A DNA stretch of 34,508 bases from Yoonia sp. (GTDB lineage Bacteria > Pseudomonadota > Alphaproteobacteria > Rhodobacterales > Rhodobacteraceae): contig NZ_JAFMHR010000013.1 in assembly GCF_017854415.1 (NCBI RefSeq), positions 1 through 34,508 of the forward strand, in the 5' to 3' direction. The position numbers and the translations under genes are program-made. The notes below the pieces were generated by a model. That model did not search any database. It was given only the letters and a program-made list of their open reading frames with translations, and was not told where the DNA came from. Numbering within the stretch: position 1 is the first letter of the stretch; each line of letters starts with the position of its first letter. This document shows positions 1 through 9,955 of the stretch, one piece after another.

Positions 1-90
1 CGAATGAAACTGAAACTGTCGTCAAAATCTCCAACCTTAGATCGTTATCTTTACATACAGTGAGCGTGCCGACTACGAATTTTTAGGCAT

Positions 91-104
91 TTGATGCAAA
101 TCAA
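91..104. promoter_or_regulatory. FNR/FnrL-type box TTGAT-GCAA-ATCAA upstream of hemA
   Basis: Exact TTGAT-N4-ATCAA dyad, about 155 nt upstream of the hemA start codon. Confidence 0.75.
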
Positions 105-259
105 TGAACCCTTTGCCGCAAACCCGCATCAATACCCGTGAATGGGGGCGACACTTTGTAACGTCTTGTCGGACGGCAAACCGCCCTATATGAGGCTTAG
201 AACGATTCAAAAGTTGCGCAGTTTGTAGCTTTTGTTGCGAAAGAAAAAGGACGTAACCC

Positions 260-1483
260 GTGGATTACAACGCCCAATTGGACACTGCGATTAACCGTTT
301 GCACGAAGAAGGCCGTTACCGGACCTTCATCGATATCGAGCGTAAGCGCGGGCAGTTTCCCCATGCGACGTGGCGTAAAGAAGACGGTTCAGAGGCGCCA
401 GTGACGGTTTGGTGCGGCAATGACTATCTTGGCATGGGGCAACATCCTGCTGTTCTGGCGGCAATGCACGAGGCGATTGATGCAACGGGCGCTGGGTCGG
501 GCGGCACGCGCAATATCTCGGGCACGACTGTTTATCATAAGCGCCTTGAGGCTGAATTGGCCGACCTGCACCGTAAAGAAGCGGCGCTGCTTTTTACCTC
601 TGCGTATATTGCAAATGATGCGACACTCAGCACGCTACCAAAATTATTCCCAGGCCTGATCATCTATTCTGATGAGTTGAACCACGCGTCTATGATCGAA
701 GGCGTACGTCGCAATGGCGGGGCAAAACGGATTTTCCGCCACAATGACGTCGCGCACCTGCGTGAACTTCTAGAGGCCGATGATCCGTCAGTACCCAAGG
801 TTATTGCATTCGAATCCATCTATTCGATGGACGGCGATTTTGGCCCGGTCAAAGCCTTGTGTGATTTGGCTGACGAGTTTCGCGCGCTGACATATATCGA
901 CGAAGTGCACGCTGTTGGCATGTATGGACCACGCGGGGCTGGCGTGGCAGAGCGTGACGGCCTGATGGGCCGCATCGATATTATCAATGGCACATTGGCG
1001 AAAGCATACGGTGTTATGGGCGGGTATATCGCAGCCTCTGCCAAAATGTGTGACGCGATCCGGTCCTATGCGCCCGGATTTATCTTTACGACATCCTTGC
1101 CACCTGCTGTGGCTGCAGGTGCTGCAGCATCAGTTGCGCATCTGAAAACGGATCAGGCAGCCCGCGAACGCCATCAGACCCAAGCGAAGATTTTGAAGCT
1201 GCGTCTGAAGGGCATGGGCTTGCCGATCATTGATCACGGCAGCCACATCGTTCCTTTGATTGTCGGCGACCCTGTGCATACGAAAAAACTATCGGACATG
1301 TTGTTGTCCGAGTACGGGATTTACGTGCAGCCGATCAATTTCCCGACAGTTCCGCGCGGAACAGAGCGTTTGCGGTTTACCCCATCGCCTGTGCATGGCC
1401 CGCGTGAAATGGATGCATTGGTGGGCGCTTTGGACGGATTGTGGTCGCATTGTGCGCTGAATCGCGCTGAACTGGCTGGCTAG
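260..1483 (+). CDS. hemA: 5-aminolevulinate synthase
   Basis: ALAS motifs [29 protein letters not shown] and [15 protein letters not shown]; full-length 407 aa. Confidence 0.97.
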   Translation: MDYNAQLDTAINRLHEEGRYRTFIDIERKRGQFPHATWRKEDGSEAPVTVWCGNDYLGMGQHPAVLAAMHEAIDATGAGSGGTRNISGTTVYHKRLEAELADLHRKEAALLFTSAYIANDATLSTLPKLFPGLIIYSDELNHASMIEGVRRNGGAKRIFRHNDVAHLRELLEADDPSVPKVIAFESIYSMDGDFGPVKALCDLADEFRALTYIDEVHAVGMYGPRGAGVAERDGLMGRIDIINGTLAKAYGVMGGYIAASAKMCDAIRSYAPGFIFTTSLPPAVAAGAAASVAHLKTDQAARERHQTQAKILKLRLKGMGLPIIDHGSHIVPLIVGDPVHTKKLSDMLLSEYGIYVQPINFPTVPRGTERLRFTPSPVHGPREMDALVGALDGLWSHCALNRAELAG

Positions 1484-1597
1484 GCCTTTTCAGCCTGTGC
1501 ATAACTTGCACCGGCATGTTAGGATTTTTCAGGCACTTGTCCATTTCCGATTCGAAATAGGTCGAGTGTCTAGGGGCATTAAGCGACGGGACAGTCG

Positions 1598-2791
1598 ATG
1601 ATCGGGAAGACCTTCAAGCGTACTGGCGCATCGAAGGACGTGAAAACCAAGGGTTTTGACGCCTACGATTTGCGACTCGGCGATTTGATGCGTGGCGAGC
1701 GCGCTACAATGGGCAAAAGCCTGTTGGATGTGCAGCGCGAGCTAAAGATCAAAGCCGCGTATATTGCAGCGATTGAAAACGCTGATCCTTCTGCTTTTGA
1801 TACGCCTGGGTTTATTGCAGGCTATGTACGGTCTTACGCGCGCTATCTGAACATGGACCCCGATCAGGCCTTTGACACGTTCTGTGATGAAAGCGGTTTT
1901 GAAACCGCCCACGGCATGTCCGCCAAGGCGTCATCGCTCAAAGGCAAGTCCTACGATCCTGGCGCTGCCGCTTTGGGCAAAGACATTTTTTCCGCTTCAG
2001 CCACACCATTTATCCCCGCCGGCGATGCCGTTTTTTCGGGGATTGAGCCGCGAGCAATCGGATCAGTCATGGTATTGGTCGCTTTGATCAGTGGCCTTGG
2101 CTATGGTGGTTGGACGGTGCTGCAAGAAGTGCAGAAAGTGCAGTTCGCTCCGGTCGAGCAAACACCCGTTGTCGTTTCTGATCTTGATCCGCTGGCGGGC
2201 GCGAACAACTCCCTTCAAATCAGCGAGACGCTTGCTGATTTTCAAGCGCCATCCACCGAGGCGCTAAACCGGCTTTACCGTCCGCAAGCGCTTGATGTGC
2301 CTGTTTTGATCGCGCGCGACGCGCCAATTTCGACGCTTAGCCCGGGCAGTATTGGATCGTTGATTCCGAATGCTGTGATGCCCCAGTCGCCCGTTTTAGC
2401 GGCCGCCGATCTTGATACCCCGCTGCCATCCGCCATTCAGGTGGTCGAGCCGCCCGTGCCAGAACTGCAGTTGGTTGCGGTACGTCCTGCGTGGGTGCGC
2501 GTGCAATCTGCAGACGGGACGATAATTTTTGAGGGCGTTATGGCACCCGGCCAGAACTTTGTTGTTCCAGCTACCGAAGACCCAGCGCGTTTACGCGTCG
2601 GCGAAAGCGGTGCGATGTATTTCGCAGTGAACGGCGTGCACTACGGACCAGTTGGTCCAGCCGGCGTTGTGACGTCGAATGTCGAACTAACAACCGCCAG
2701 TTTGACCGAAGTTTACGCCGTTGCCGATCTAAGCGCTGATAATGACCTGGCTGAAATCGTAAACGTCGCCCAAGTGGTGGTGGACGAATAG
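1598..2791 (+). CDS. RodZ-like protein: N-terminal helix-turn-helix, one transmembrane segment, C-terminal DUF4115-like domain
   Basis: N-terminal HTH_25-like LRLGDLMRGERATMGKSLLDVQRELKIKAAYIAAIE; TM segment AIGSVMVLVALISGLGYGGWTVL; located directly upstream of ispG. Confidence 0.8.
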   Translation: MIGKTFKRTGASKDVKTKGFDAYDLRLGDLMRGERATMGKSLLDVQRELKIKAAYIAAIENADPSAFDTPGFIAGYVRSYARYLNMDPDQAFDTFCDESGFETAHGMSAKASSLKGKSYDPGAAALGKDIFSASATPFIPAGDAVFSGIEPRAIGSVMVLVALISGLGYGGWTVLQEVQKVQFAPVEQTPVVVSDLDPLAGANNSLQISETLADFQAPSTEALNRLYRPQALDVPVLIARDAPISTLSPGSIGSLIPNAVMPQSPVLAAADLDTPLPSAIQVVEPPVPELQLVAVRPAWVRVQSADGTIIFEGVMAPGQNFVVPATEDPARLRVGESGAMYFAVNGVHYGPVGPAGVVTSNVELTTASLTEVYAVADLSADNDLAEIVNVAQVVVDE

Positions 2792-2871
2792 GCGCAGGCG
2801 CAACCGCTTGCTGCCCGTCGTTTTGATCCTTAAGTTGTAGACAATTGATCCGCACTTGAAGGCTGACCCAA

Positions 2872-3996
2872 ATGTCGTTGAACCATATCCGTCCTTGGCG
2901 CAATATTTATCGCCGGAAATCCCGTCAGATTATGGTTGGCAACGTGCCTGTTGGCGGTGATGCCCCGATCTCTGTTCAAACGATGACGAACACGCTGACC
3001 ACGGATATCAAAGGGACAATCGCGCAAGTGCAAGCAGCAGCTGATGCGGGTGCTGATATCGTGCGTATTTCGGTTCCGGACGAAGCATCAAGCGCGGCAC
3101 TCAAGTTCATCGTCCCAGAAGTATCTGTCCCGATCGTGGCCGACATTCATTTCCATTATAAGCGTGGAATTGAAGCGGCAGAGGCTGGCGCGGCTTGTCT
3201 GCGGATCAATCCAGGCAACATCGGCGACGAGGCCCGCGTTAAAGAGGTGATCAAAGCGGCACGCGACAATAATTGCTCGATCCGCATTGGTGTGAACGCG
3301 GGGTCTTTGGAAAAGCATCTGCTTGAAAAATACGCGGAACCTTGCCCCGATGCCATGGTCGAAAGCGGCTTGGATCATATCAAAATACTGCAAGATAATG
3401 ATTTTCACGAGTTCAAAATCTCTTGCAAGGCGTCTGATGTGTTTATGGCTGCTGCCGCTTATCAACAGCTAGCAGAGGCCACAGATGCGCCAATCCACTT
3501 GGGGATTACCGAAGCAGGCGGTTTAATCAGCGGCACTGTTAAATCTGCCATTGGCATGGGGAACCTACTGTGGATGGGGATTGGCGATACAATCCGCGTG
3601 TCGCTGTCAGCTGATCCCGTCGAAGAAGTGAAGATGGGGTTCGAGATCCTCAAATCCCTCGGATTGCGCCACCGCGGTGTGAACATCATTTCGTGCCCGT
3701 CATGCGCGCGTCAGGGTTTTGATGTGATCAAAACGGTTGAGGCCTTGGAGCGGCGTTTGGAGCATATCAAAACGCCAATGTCGCTGTCCATTATCGGCTG
3801 TGTTGTGAATGGTCCGGGCGAAGCGTTGATGACCGATGTCGGTTGGACAGGGGGCGGCGCCGGATCGGGTATGGTCTATCTGGGCGGTAAGCAAAGCCAC
3901 AAGCAATCGAACGAAGATATGGTCGAACATATCGTGGCGCAGGTCGAAAAGAAGGCTGCAGAGATTGATGCGGCGACTGCCGCCGAAGAAAAGTAA
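2872..3996 (+). CDS. ispG: 4-hydroxy-3-methylbut-2-enyl diphosphate synthase (flavodoxin)
   Basis: GcpE motifs: [29 protein letters not shown] and [10 protein letters not shown] (Fe-S cysteines). Confidence 0.97.
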   Translation: MSLNHIRPWRNIYRRKSRQIMVGNVPVGGDAPISVQTMTNTLTTDIKGTIAQVQAAADAGADIVRISVPDEASSAALKFIVPEVSVPIVADIHFHYKRGIEAAEAGAACLRINPGNIGDEARVKEVIKAARDNNCSIRIGVNAGSLEKHLLEKYAEPCPDAMVESGLDHIKILQDNDFHEFKISCKASDVFMAAAAYQQLAEATDAPIHLGITEAGGLISGTVKSAIGMGNLLWMGIGDTIRVSLSADPVEEVKMGFEILKSLGLRHRGVNIISCPSCARQGFDVIKTVEALERRLEHIKTPMSLSIIGCVVNGPGEALMTDVGWTGGGAGSGMVYLGGKQSHKQSNEDMVEHIVAQVEKKAAEIDAATAAEEK

Positions 3997-4018
3997 GGTG
4001 GATCAAGATCCACCTTAC
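3993..4018. repeat. Perfect palindrome GTAAGGTGGATC-AA-GATCCACCTTAC spanning the ispG stop codon
   Basis: 12-bp arms around AA; TAA stop at 3994-3996 lies in the left arm; between convergent ispG and the MBL gene. Confidence 0.9.
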
Positions 4019-4029
4019 CCGTTACTTGC

Positions 4030-4797
4030 TTAGCCGTACCAAGGACCAAACTTGGTCTCGATCCCGTCTGCCAGCATTTCTGCGAATGCTGCAGGGTCTT
4101 GCGTGCCATTGTCACGCCCACGGTAGTGGTATGGATAGACGTATGTTGGCGCAAATTCGGTGACCGCAGATGCCGCAGCTTCAGCATCCATTGTGAACGG
4201 CAAGTTCATGCAAACAAACGCAATATCGATGTTTTCAAGCGCACGCATCTCGGGCGTATCTTCGGTATCGCCAGAGACATAAACCCGCAGCCCGTCCACA
4301 GTTATCACGTAGCCATTGTCGCGGCCTTGTGGGTGAAAGTTCAAACGCTCTTCGGTTGTGTTGTAGGCAGGGATCGCGTCAATGCTCACATCGCCTGCCG
4401 TCATGCTTTCGCCATTGGCGATCGAAGATGCGCGGGCTTTCATGTCATCGGGCAGCATCTCGAATACTGCGGGGTTAGTGATCATTGTGGTGTTGTCGCC
4501 CATAATCGCGGCCAGCGTTTCGGCATTGTAGTGGTCGCCGTGCTCGTGTGTGATAACGATCATGTCTGGGGCTGGCATATCCGCATAGATTTCCGGATCG
4601 CCGACTGGATCAACATACATTGTGCCTGCAGGCGTCTGCATTACAAAAGATGCGTGGCTTTTTGGCGTGATGATGATTTCGCCGCTGTTTGACGCAAAGC
4701 TATCGGCGCCATGACCGCCTGCTATGGCATTATATGGCAAAAGGGTGATGCCGCCCATTGCGGCAGCGCCAGTGAGGAAGGTACGACGTGATGGCAT
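4030..4797 (-). CDS. MBL-fold (UlaG-like) metal-dependent hydrolase with Tat signal
   Basis: Tat signal MPSRRTFLTGAAAMGG; MBL motif THEHGDH; later YVSGDTEDT and PYHYRG. Confidence 0.85.
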   Translation of the reverse strand: MPSRRTFLTGAAAMGGITLLPYNAIAGGHGADSFASNSGEIIITPKSHASFVMQTPAGTMYVDPVGDPEIYADMPAPDMIVITHEHGDHYNAETLAAIMGDNTTMITNPAVFEMLPDDMKARASSIANGESMTAGDVSIDAIPAYNTTEERLNFHPQGRDNGYVITVDGLRVYVSGDTEDTPEMRALENIDIAFVCMNLPFTMDAEAAASAVTEFAPTYVYPYHYRGRDNGTQDPAAFAEMLADGIETKFGPWYG

Positions 4798-4929
4798 AGG
4801 TTTTGTTCTCCGGTTGAGGTGTTATGAAAGAGAGCTTAGTACGCTTCGGGACGGCGTCCATACTGCCCAGTTTATTGACATCAACCGTCAAGGCTCGGGA
4901 CACATAAGAAAGGCTAGGCAAGGCATAGC

Positions 4930-6075
4930 ATGCGACATTCAACCAGAGGCGACGTCGATCCCTTTATCGTCATGGATGTAATGGAAGCGGCCCGCAAAGC
5001 CGAAGCCGCAGGACGGCACATCATCCACATGGAAGTCGGTCAACCCGGCACCGGTGCGCCAGAGGCTGCAAAGACCAAACTGATCGCTGATATGGCTGAT
5101 CCATTGGGCTATACTGTTGGTCTGGGCCTACCTGAACTGCGCGCGCGTATCGCAAAGCACTACGCCGATTGGTACTCAGTTGAAATCGATCCTGCGCGCG
5201 TCGTGATCACCAGTGGCGCGTCTGGCGCGTTCCTGCTCGCGTTTTCAGCGCTTTTTGATAATGACGCGCGGGTCGGGCTGGGCACGCCTTGCTATCCGTC
5301 TTATCGCCAGATCCTAAAGGCGGTGGGTCTTGCGCCTATTGATATTCAAACCACGCTTGAACAGCGGTTTCAGCCGGTGCCGGCAGATGTGGCGGCACAT
5401 AATCTTGACGGATTGATCGTGGCTTCGCCTGCAAACCCCACAGGCACGATGCTTGATGCAGATGCCCTGCGCGCGTTGTCAGTGGCTTGCCAACGCCAAG
5501 GGGCAGCGTTCATCTCTGACGAGATTTATCACGGGATCGACTATGACGTGCCACCCGTCACCGCATTGCAAGTCACAGATGACGTCTATGTAGTGAATTC
5601 GTTTTCCAAGTATTTCTCGATGACTGGTTGGCGCGTCGGCTGGATGATCGTCCCCGAAGATCACGTCCGCAGGGTAGAGCGTCTGGCGCAAAACATGTTT
5701 ATCTGCGCACCGCATGCTGCCCAGAAACTGGCCCTTTATGCTATGGATTGCGCGCCTGAACTTGACCAGAACCGTGCCGTTTATGCAGCCAACCGTGATT
5801 TGATGATTGCAGGGCTCAAGGACGCAGGATTGGCCAAATTCGCCCCACCTGACGGCGCATTCTATATTTACGTCGACGTCTCAGATTACACGGATGATGC
5901 GCTTAGCTTTGCTGCGCAGATATTGGAAACCGCAGGAGTAGCGGTCACGCCTGGCTTGGATTTTGATGCCGCACGCGGCCATCATTGGCTGCGCTTTTCG
6001 TATGCAAGGGCCACCGAAGATATTGTCGAAGGATTGAAGCGGTTAAAGCTGTTCATACAAGGTCGCGGCGCATGA
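4930..6075 (+). CDS. Pyridoxal-phosphate-dependent aminotransferase class I/II
   Basis: MEVGQPGTGAP, SPANPTGTML, SDEIYHGIDY and NSFSKYFSMTGWRVGW (PLP lysine). Confidence 0.93.
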   Translation: MRHSTRGDVDPFIVMDVMEAARKAEAAGRHIIHMEVGQPGTGAPEAAKTKLIADMADPLGYTVGLGLPELRARIAKHYADWYSVEIDPARVVITSGASGAFLLAFSALFDNDARVGLGTPCYPSYRQILKAVGLAPIDIQTTLEQRFQPVPADVAAHNLDGLIVASPANPTGTMLDADALRALSVACQRQGAAFISDEIYHGIDYDVPPVTALQVTDDVYVVNSFSKYFSMTGWRVGWMIVPEDHVRRVERLAQNMFICAPHAAQKLALYAMDCAPELDQNRAVYAANRDLMIAGLKDAGLAKFAPPDGAFYIYVDVSDYTDDALSFAAQILETAGVAVTPGLDFDAARGHHWLRFSYARATEDIVEGLKRLKLFIQGRGA

Positions 6076-7226
6076 TCCGTTGGCTGGTTGCATTTATTTT
6101 GTTAGCGAACGCGGCTATGGCCCAAGTCACAATTGACCCTGACCGCGCATCCGTAAAGGACGGCTGGTGGACACTAGAAGTGTCACTGGGCTTGAGCGAA
6201 ATTACGCCCTACCGCGCCTTCACACTTGATGCGCCGCGCAGGTTGGTTGTGGATTTCCAAGATCTCTCGTTCGCGGGCTTGTCAGCACAGGCCATCAGAT
6301 CAGGCAACCGCGCATCCGCTGTCCGCTTTGGCCCCTTACGCCCTGGGTGGTCACGGATGGTCGTTGATTTGGCGGAGCCCTTGATCATCACCGAGGCAGG
6401 CATGGTCAAATCTGACACAGGTGCCGACCTGACCATCGTCCTCGCACAAGCCAACGCGGCAGAGTTCGCCGAGAATGCAGGCGCGCCGCCTGATCCCGGG
6501 TGGGATGCGGCAATGACATTTGATCCTGTTGTCGCCGCACAAATTGCGCAAAGTGGTGATTTCGTTGTTGTGATCGACCCCGGCCATGGCGGCATCGATC
6601 CCGGGGCTAACCAAGGCGGCATCAAAGAGGCCGATCTCATGCTGATCATGGCCGAAGAACTGGCCCTCAAGGTGAACGCGACCGAAGGCCTGCGCGCAGT
6701 GCTAGCCCGCAAAGGCGATACATTTGTGCCGCTTTCGTCGCGACTTACGATTGCGCGTCAAGTGGGCGCTGATTTGTTTATCTCTCTGCATGCTGATGCG
6801 CTTGAAGAGGACGAAGCCCATGGTGCGTCCGTCTATACGTTGTCGCGTGACGGTGGCGAGGACGCAGGCAGGCGCATTGTAGAACGTCACGAGCGGGGCG
6901 ATATGTTGGCAGGTGTGGACTTGATCGCAGCCGAAGACCGCGTTGCAACCGCTTTGATGGATTTGGCGCGTGCACAGACAGGCCCCGAAGGGCGTCGCTT
7001 TGCCGACGCGCTGGTGGGTGCGATGACCCGCGAAGGGGTACGAATGAATTCGCGCCCGCGCCGTGAAGGGCAATTTGCCGTGCTGACAGCCGCAGATTTC
7101 CCAAGTGTCTTGATCGAGGCAGGATTTCTGTCCAATGCCCAAGATCGTGCGATTCTGGCAAGCCCAGAAGGGCGTGCAAGGATTGCGCGGGCCATTGTCG
7201 AAACCGTAAATCTGCTGGCACGGTAA
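6072..7226 (+). CDS. N-acetylmuramoyl-L-alanine amidase (AMIN plus Amidase_3), exported
   Basis: ORF opens at 5985 but the signal peptide MIRWLVAFILLANAAMAQ starts at 6072, with an ATGA overlap to the upstream stop; catalytic motifs VIDPGHGGIDPGA, FISLHADA and VLIEAGFLSN. Confidence 0.93.
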   Translation: MIRWLVAFILLANAAMAQVTIDPDRASVKDGWWTLEVSLGLSEITPYRAFTLDAPRRLVVDFQDLSFAGLSAQAIRSGNRASAVRFGPLRPGWSRMVVDLAEPLIITEAGMVKSDTGADLTIVLAQANAAEFAENAGAPPDPGWDAAMTFDPVVAAQIAQSGDFVVVIDPGHGGIDPGANQGGIKEADLMLIMAEELALKVNATEGLRAVLARKGDTFVPLSSRLTIARQVGADLFISLHADALEEDEAHGASVYTLSRDGGEDAGRRIVERHERGDMLAGVDLIAAEDRVATALMDLARAQTGPEGRRFADALVGAMTREGVRMNSRPRREGQFAVLTAADFPSVLIEAGFLSNAQDRAILASPEGRARIARAIVETVNLLAR

Positions 7227-7299
7227 CGATGCGCAAAAAAGGTCAGGTGATTGTGATCGATTTATGCGCGTCGCACCGCTTGGCGTCGCATTTGGCCTT

Positions 7300-7328
7300 T
7301 TGACCATTGGGTTGCAGCCGCGTATAGT
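7300..7328 (+). promoter_or_regulatory. Sigma70-type promoter for the PBP1A gene: TTGACC-N17-TATAGT
   Basis: Near-consensus -35 (7300-7305) and -10 (7323-7328) with 17-nt spacing. Confidence 0.65.
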
Positions 7329-7350
7329 TGGTCCAAACAATTTAGACTGA

Positions 7351-9879
7351 GTGTGCCCCGCCGTGTTTCGTTTTATTCTTTCATTCTTTGGCGGGCTTTT
7401 TACCCTGCTCACCCTCGGTTTGGTCATGGGGGCGATTGGCCTTGGTGGTGTGCTGTATTTGTATGGCCGCGATCTGCCGAGCTATGAAACTCTGTCACAG
7501 TACACGCCCAAGACGATCAGCCGGATTTATTCTGCAGAGGGGCGGATTATCGATGAATTCGCAGTCGAGCGGCGTTTGTTTACGCCGGCCGAGGAAATCC
7601 CTGATCTTGTAAAGCAGGCCTTTATTTCTGCCGAAGACAAGAATTTCTACGAACATTCGGGCTTTGATGCGATGGGTATCGCTTCGGCGGCTTATGATGC
7701 TGTCGCCTCGCGTGGTGAAAATGTGCGCGGTGCGTCCACGATTACCCAGCAGGTGATGAAGAACTTCTTGCTGGATGGTTCCCGTTCGGTTGAGCGCAAG
7801 ATCAAAGAATTGATCCTGTCAGTACGTATCGAAGGCGCGATGCCAAAAGAGCGTATTCTAGAGCTGTACCTGAACGAGATTTTTCTAGGCCAGAACAGCT
7901 TTGGTGTCACTGCAGCCGCGCTGACCTATTTCAACAAACCGCTGACCGAGCTGACAGCAGGCGAGGCTGCATATCTTGCGTCATTGCCAAAATCACCCAG
8001 CAACCGCCATCCGGTCCGCGACCGCGAAATAGCTGTGTTTTGGCGCAACAACACCCTGCGCGAGATGTTCGAGAACGGCTATATCGATCAACAGACATAT
8101 GACAGGGACCGCAATTCACCACTTTTGTCTGTGCAAGGCGGCGACTATCAAGATTTCCGCGAAAGTCTGCCCGAGCGTGATTATTTTACCGACGAAATTC
8201 GTCGCCAGCTAAGCCAGAACTTTGGCGAAGAAGAGTTCTTTTCGGGCGGTCTTTCGATCCGCGCGACTGTTGATCCTGAGCTACAGATCACCGCAGCGCA
8301 GTCTTTGCAGCAAGCGCTGGAACTGTATGACCGCGAGGCGGGCGTCTGGCGCGGCACTGGCGAAGTGATCCCGGCAAAGGCATTGGCTGACGAAGAATTA
8401 TGGCGTGCTGCTTTGGCGGGTTTGAACCTGCCGCGCGACGTAGAACTTGACGGGACATGGTATCCATCTGTGATCTTGGATGTCGCCGAAAATACCCTGA
8501 CAATTGGTATCGAAAATGTTGTCGAAGACGCGGCCGAACCATTCGTTGTTCCGCGCGAAGACATTCGTTGGCTGGTCGGCGATTTCTTTGACAACTTCAC
8601 GGTTGGTGATGTGGTGCATGTGCGCCGCCTGATAAATGATGACGGTGATTTCGTGCGTTGGTCGTTGCGCCAAGTTCCCGAGGTGCAGGGCGGCTTTATG
8701 GCGATGGACGTCAACACGGGCCGCGTGATCGCGATGCAGGGAGGCTTTAGCTATCAGCATTCGGTCTTTAACCGTGCCACCCAAGCGCAGCGTCAGCCGG
8801 GGTCATCGTTCAAGCCTTTCGTCTATGCAGCGGCCCTTGATAGCGGGTATTCGCCTGCGACGATCATTGTGGACGCACCGATCACGATCAACACGCCGCA
8901 AGGCACATGGCGCCCGCGCAACTCGTCTAATCAGTTCTACGGCCCAACGCCGATGCGCACCGGAATCGAGCAATCGCGGAACCTGATGACGATCCGCTTG
9001 GCCCAAGAGATCGGAATTGGAACGGTTGCGCGCTATGCGGAACGCTTTGGTGTTTATGACCGGATGAACCCCGTCTTGTCGGCCTCGCTGGGATCAAACG
9101 AGACAACATTGTTCAAGATGGTCGCCGCTTACGCGATGTTTGCCAACGGTGGCGAGCGGGTTGAGCCAACGTTGGTTGACCGCGTCCAAGACCGCTATGG
9201 TAACACCGTTTACCGCCATGATCAGCGCACTTGCCTTGATTGCGATCAGGCGAACCTACCTGCTGGTGAGGCACCGCAAATTCAATCCAACCGCGACCGT
9301 GTTATGAACGAGATTACAGCCTATCAACTGACCTCGATGATGCGCGGCGTTGTGGAACGCGGCACGGCGAGCAGAACAGTAAACCTGTCAGTACCGATTG
9401 CAGGCAAGACGGGTACGACGAATGATGCCAAGGACGTCTGGTTTATCGGCTTTTCATCAAACATCGTCGCGGGCTGTTACATTGGCTACGACAATCCACG
9501 CTCGCTTGGCCGGGGGGCGTCTGGTGGCGGCTTTTGTGGGCCAGTATTCACAAACTTCATGACCGAAGCGATTGAAAAATACGGTTCTGGTCCGTTCCGT
9601 GTCCCTGCTGGATGTCAGTTCATCAATATCGACCGTTTCAGTGGTGGTCGACTGCCTGATGATGCGACCGGTGAAAACGTGGTGCGTGAATGTTTCCGTT
9701 CGGGAGAGGAACCATTGTTCGGGATCATGTTCGATGGGGGCTTTGCAATGTCCGCCGATTTGCCACTGTTCGATAATGTGCCAAACCAACAGCGGCAGGT
9801 CACGACATCGACAGGTGAAACGGCGACGGTTGGCGAACGCGCAACATTCGGGACATTGTCTTCGGGTGGGCTTTACTGA
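7351..9879 (+). CDS. mrcA: Penicillin-binding protein 1A (bifunctional transglycosylase/transpeptidase)
   Basis: GT51 motifs EDKNFYEHSGFD and GASTITQQVMKNFLL; transpeptidase motifs SSFKP and KTGTTND. Start uncertain (GTG at 7351 or 7363). Confidence 0.95.
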   Translation: MCPAVFRFILSFFGGLFTLLTLGLVMGAIGLGGVLYLYGRDLPSYETLSQYTPKTISRIYSAEGRIIDEFAVERRLFTPAEEIPDLVKQAFISAEDKNFYEHSGFDAMGIASAAYDAVASRGENVRGASTITQQVMKNFLLDGSRSVERKIKELILSVRIEGAMPKERILELYLNEIFLGQNSFGVTAAALTYFNKPLTELTAGEAAYLASLPKSPSNRHPVRDREIAVFWRNNTLREMFENGYIDQQTYDRDRNSPLLSVQGGDYQDFRESLPERDYFTDEIRRQLSQNFGEEEFFSGGLSIRATVDPELQITAAQSLQQALELYDREAGVWRGTGEVIPAKALADEELWRAALAGLNLPRDVELDGTWYPSVILDVAENTLTIGIENVVEDAAEPFVVPREDIRWLVGDFFDNFTVGDVVHVRRLINDDGDFVRWSLRQVPEVQGGFMAMDVNTGRVIAMQGGFSYQHSVFNRATQAQRQPGSSFKPFVYAAALDSGYSPATIIVDAPITINTPQGTWRPRNSSNQFYGPTPMRTGIEQSRNLMTIRLAQEIGIGTVARYAERFGVYDRMNPVLSASLGSNETTLFKMVAAYAMFANGGERVEPTLVDRVQDRYGNTVYRHDQRTCLDCDQANLPAGEAPQIQSNRDRVMNEITAYQLTSMMRGVVERGTASRTVNLSVPIAGKTGTTNDAKDVWFIGFSSNIVAGCYIGYDNPRSLGRGASGGGFCGPVFTNFMTEAIEKYGSGPFRVPAGCQFINIDRFSGGRLPDDATGENVVRECFRSGEEPLFGIMFDGGFAMSADLPLFDNVPNQQRQVTTSTGETATVGERATFGTLSSGGLY

Positions 9880-9955
9880 CCATCCGCTTGTCGCGGGGTG
9901 ATACCCGCTGTAAGACCAATCCACACGATATTTATGCTTTGACCAAAGGTGTCCT

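Noticed and set aside
1543-1558. ATTTC-N6-GAAAT inverted repeat between hemA and the RodZ-like gene
   Set aside because: Only 5-bp AT-rich arms; expected by chance at this scale.
4099-4692. 197-aa plus-strand ORF opposite the MBL hydrolase
   Set aside because: Cys/His/Val-rich shadow translation of a clear MBL-fold gene.
6702-7427. 241-aa minus-strand ORF overlapping amidase and PBP1A upstream region
   Set aside because: Spans a confident CDS and its downstream promoter region; composition typical of antisense frame; no domain.
9893-9908. GCGGG-GTGATA-CCCGC stem between PBP1A and prfB
   Set aside because: Short stem without a T-run; not strong enough to call a terminator or operator.
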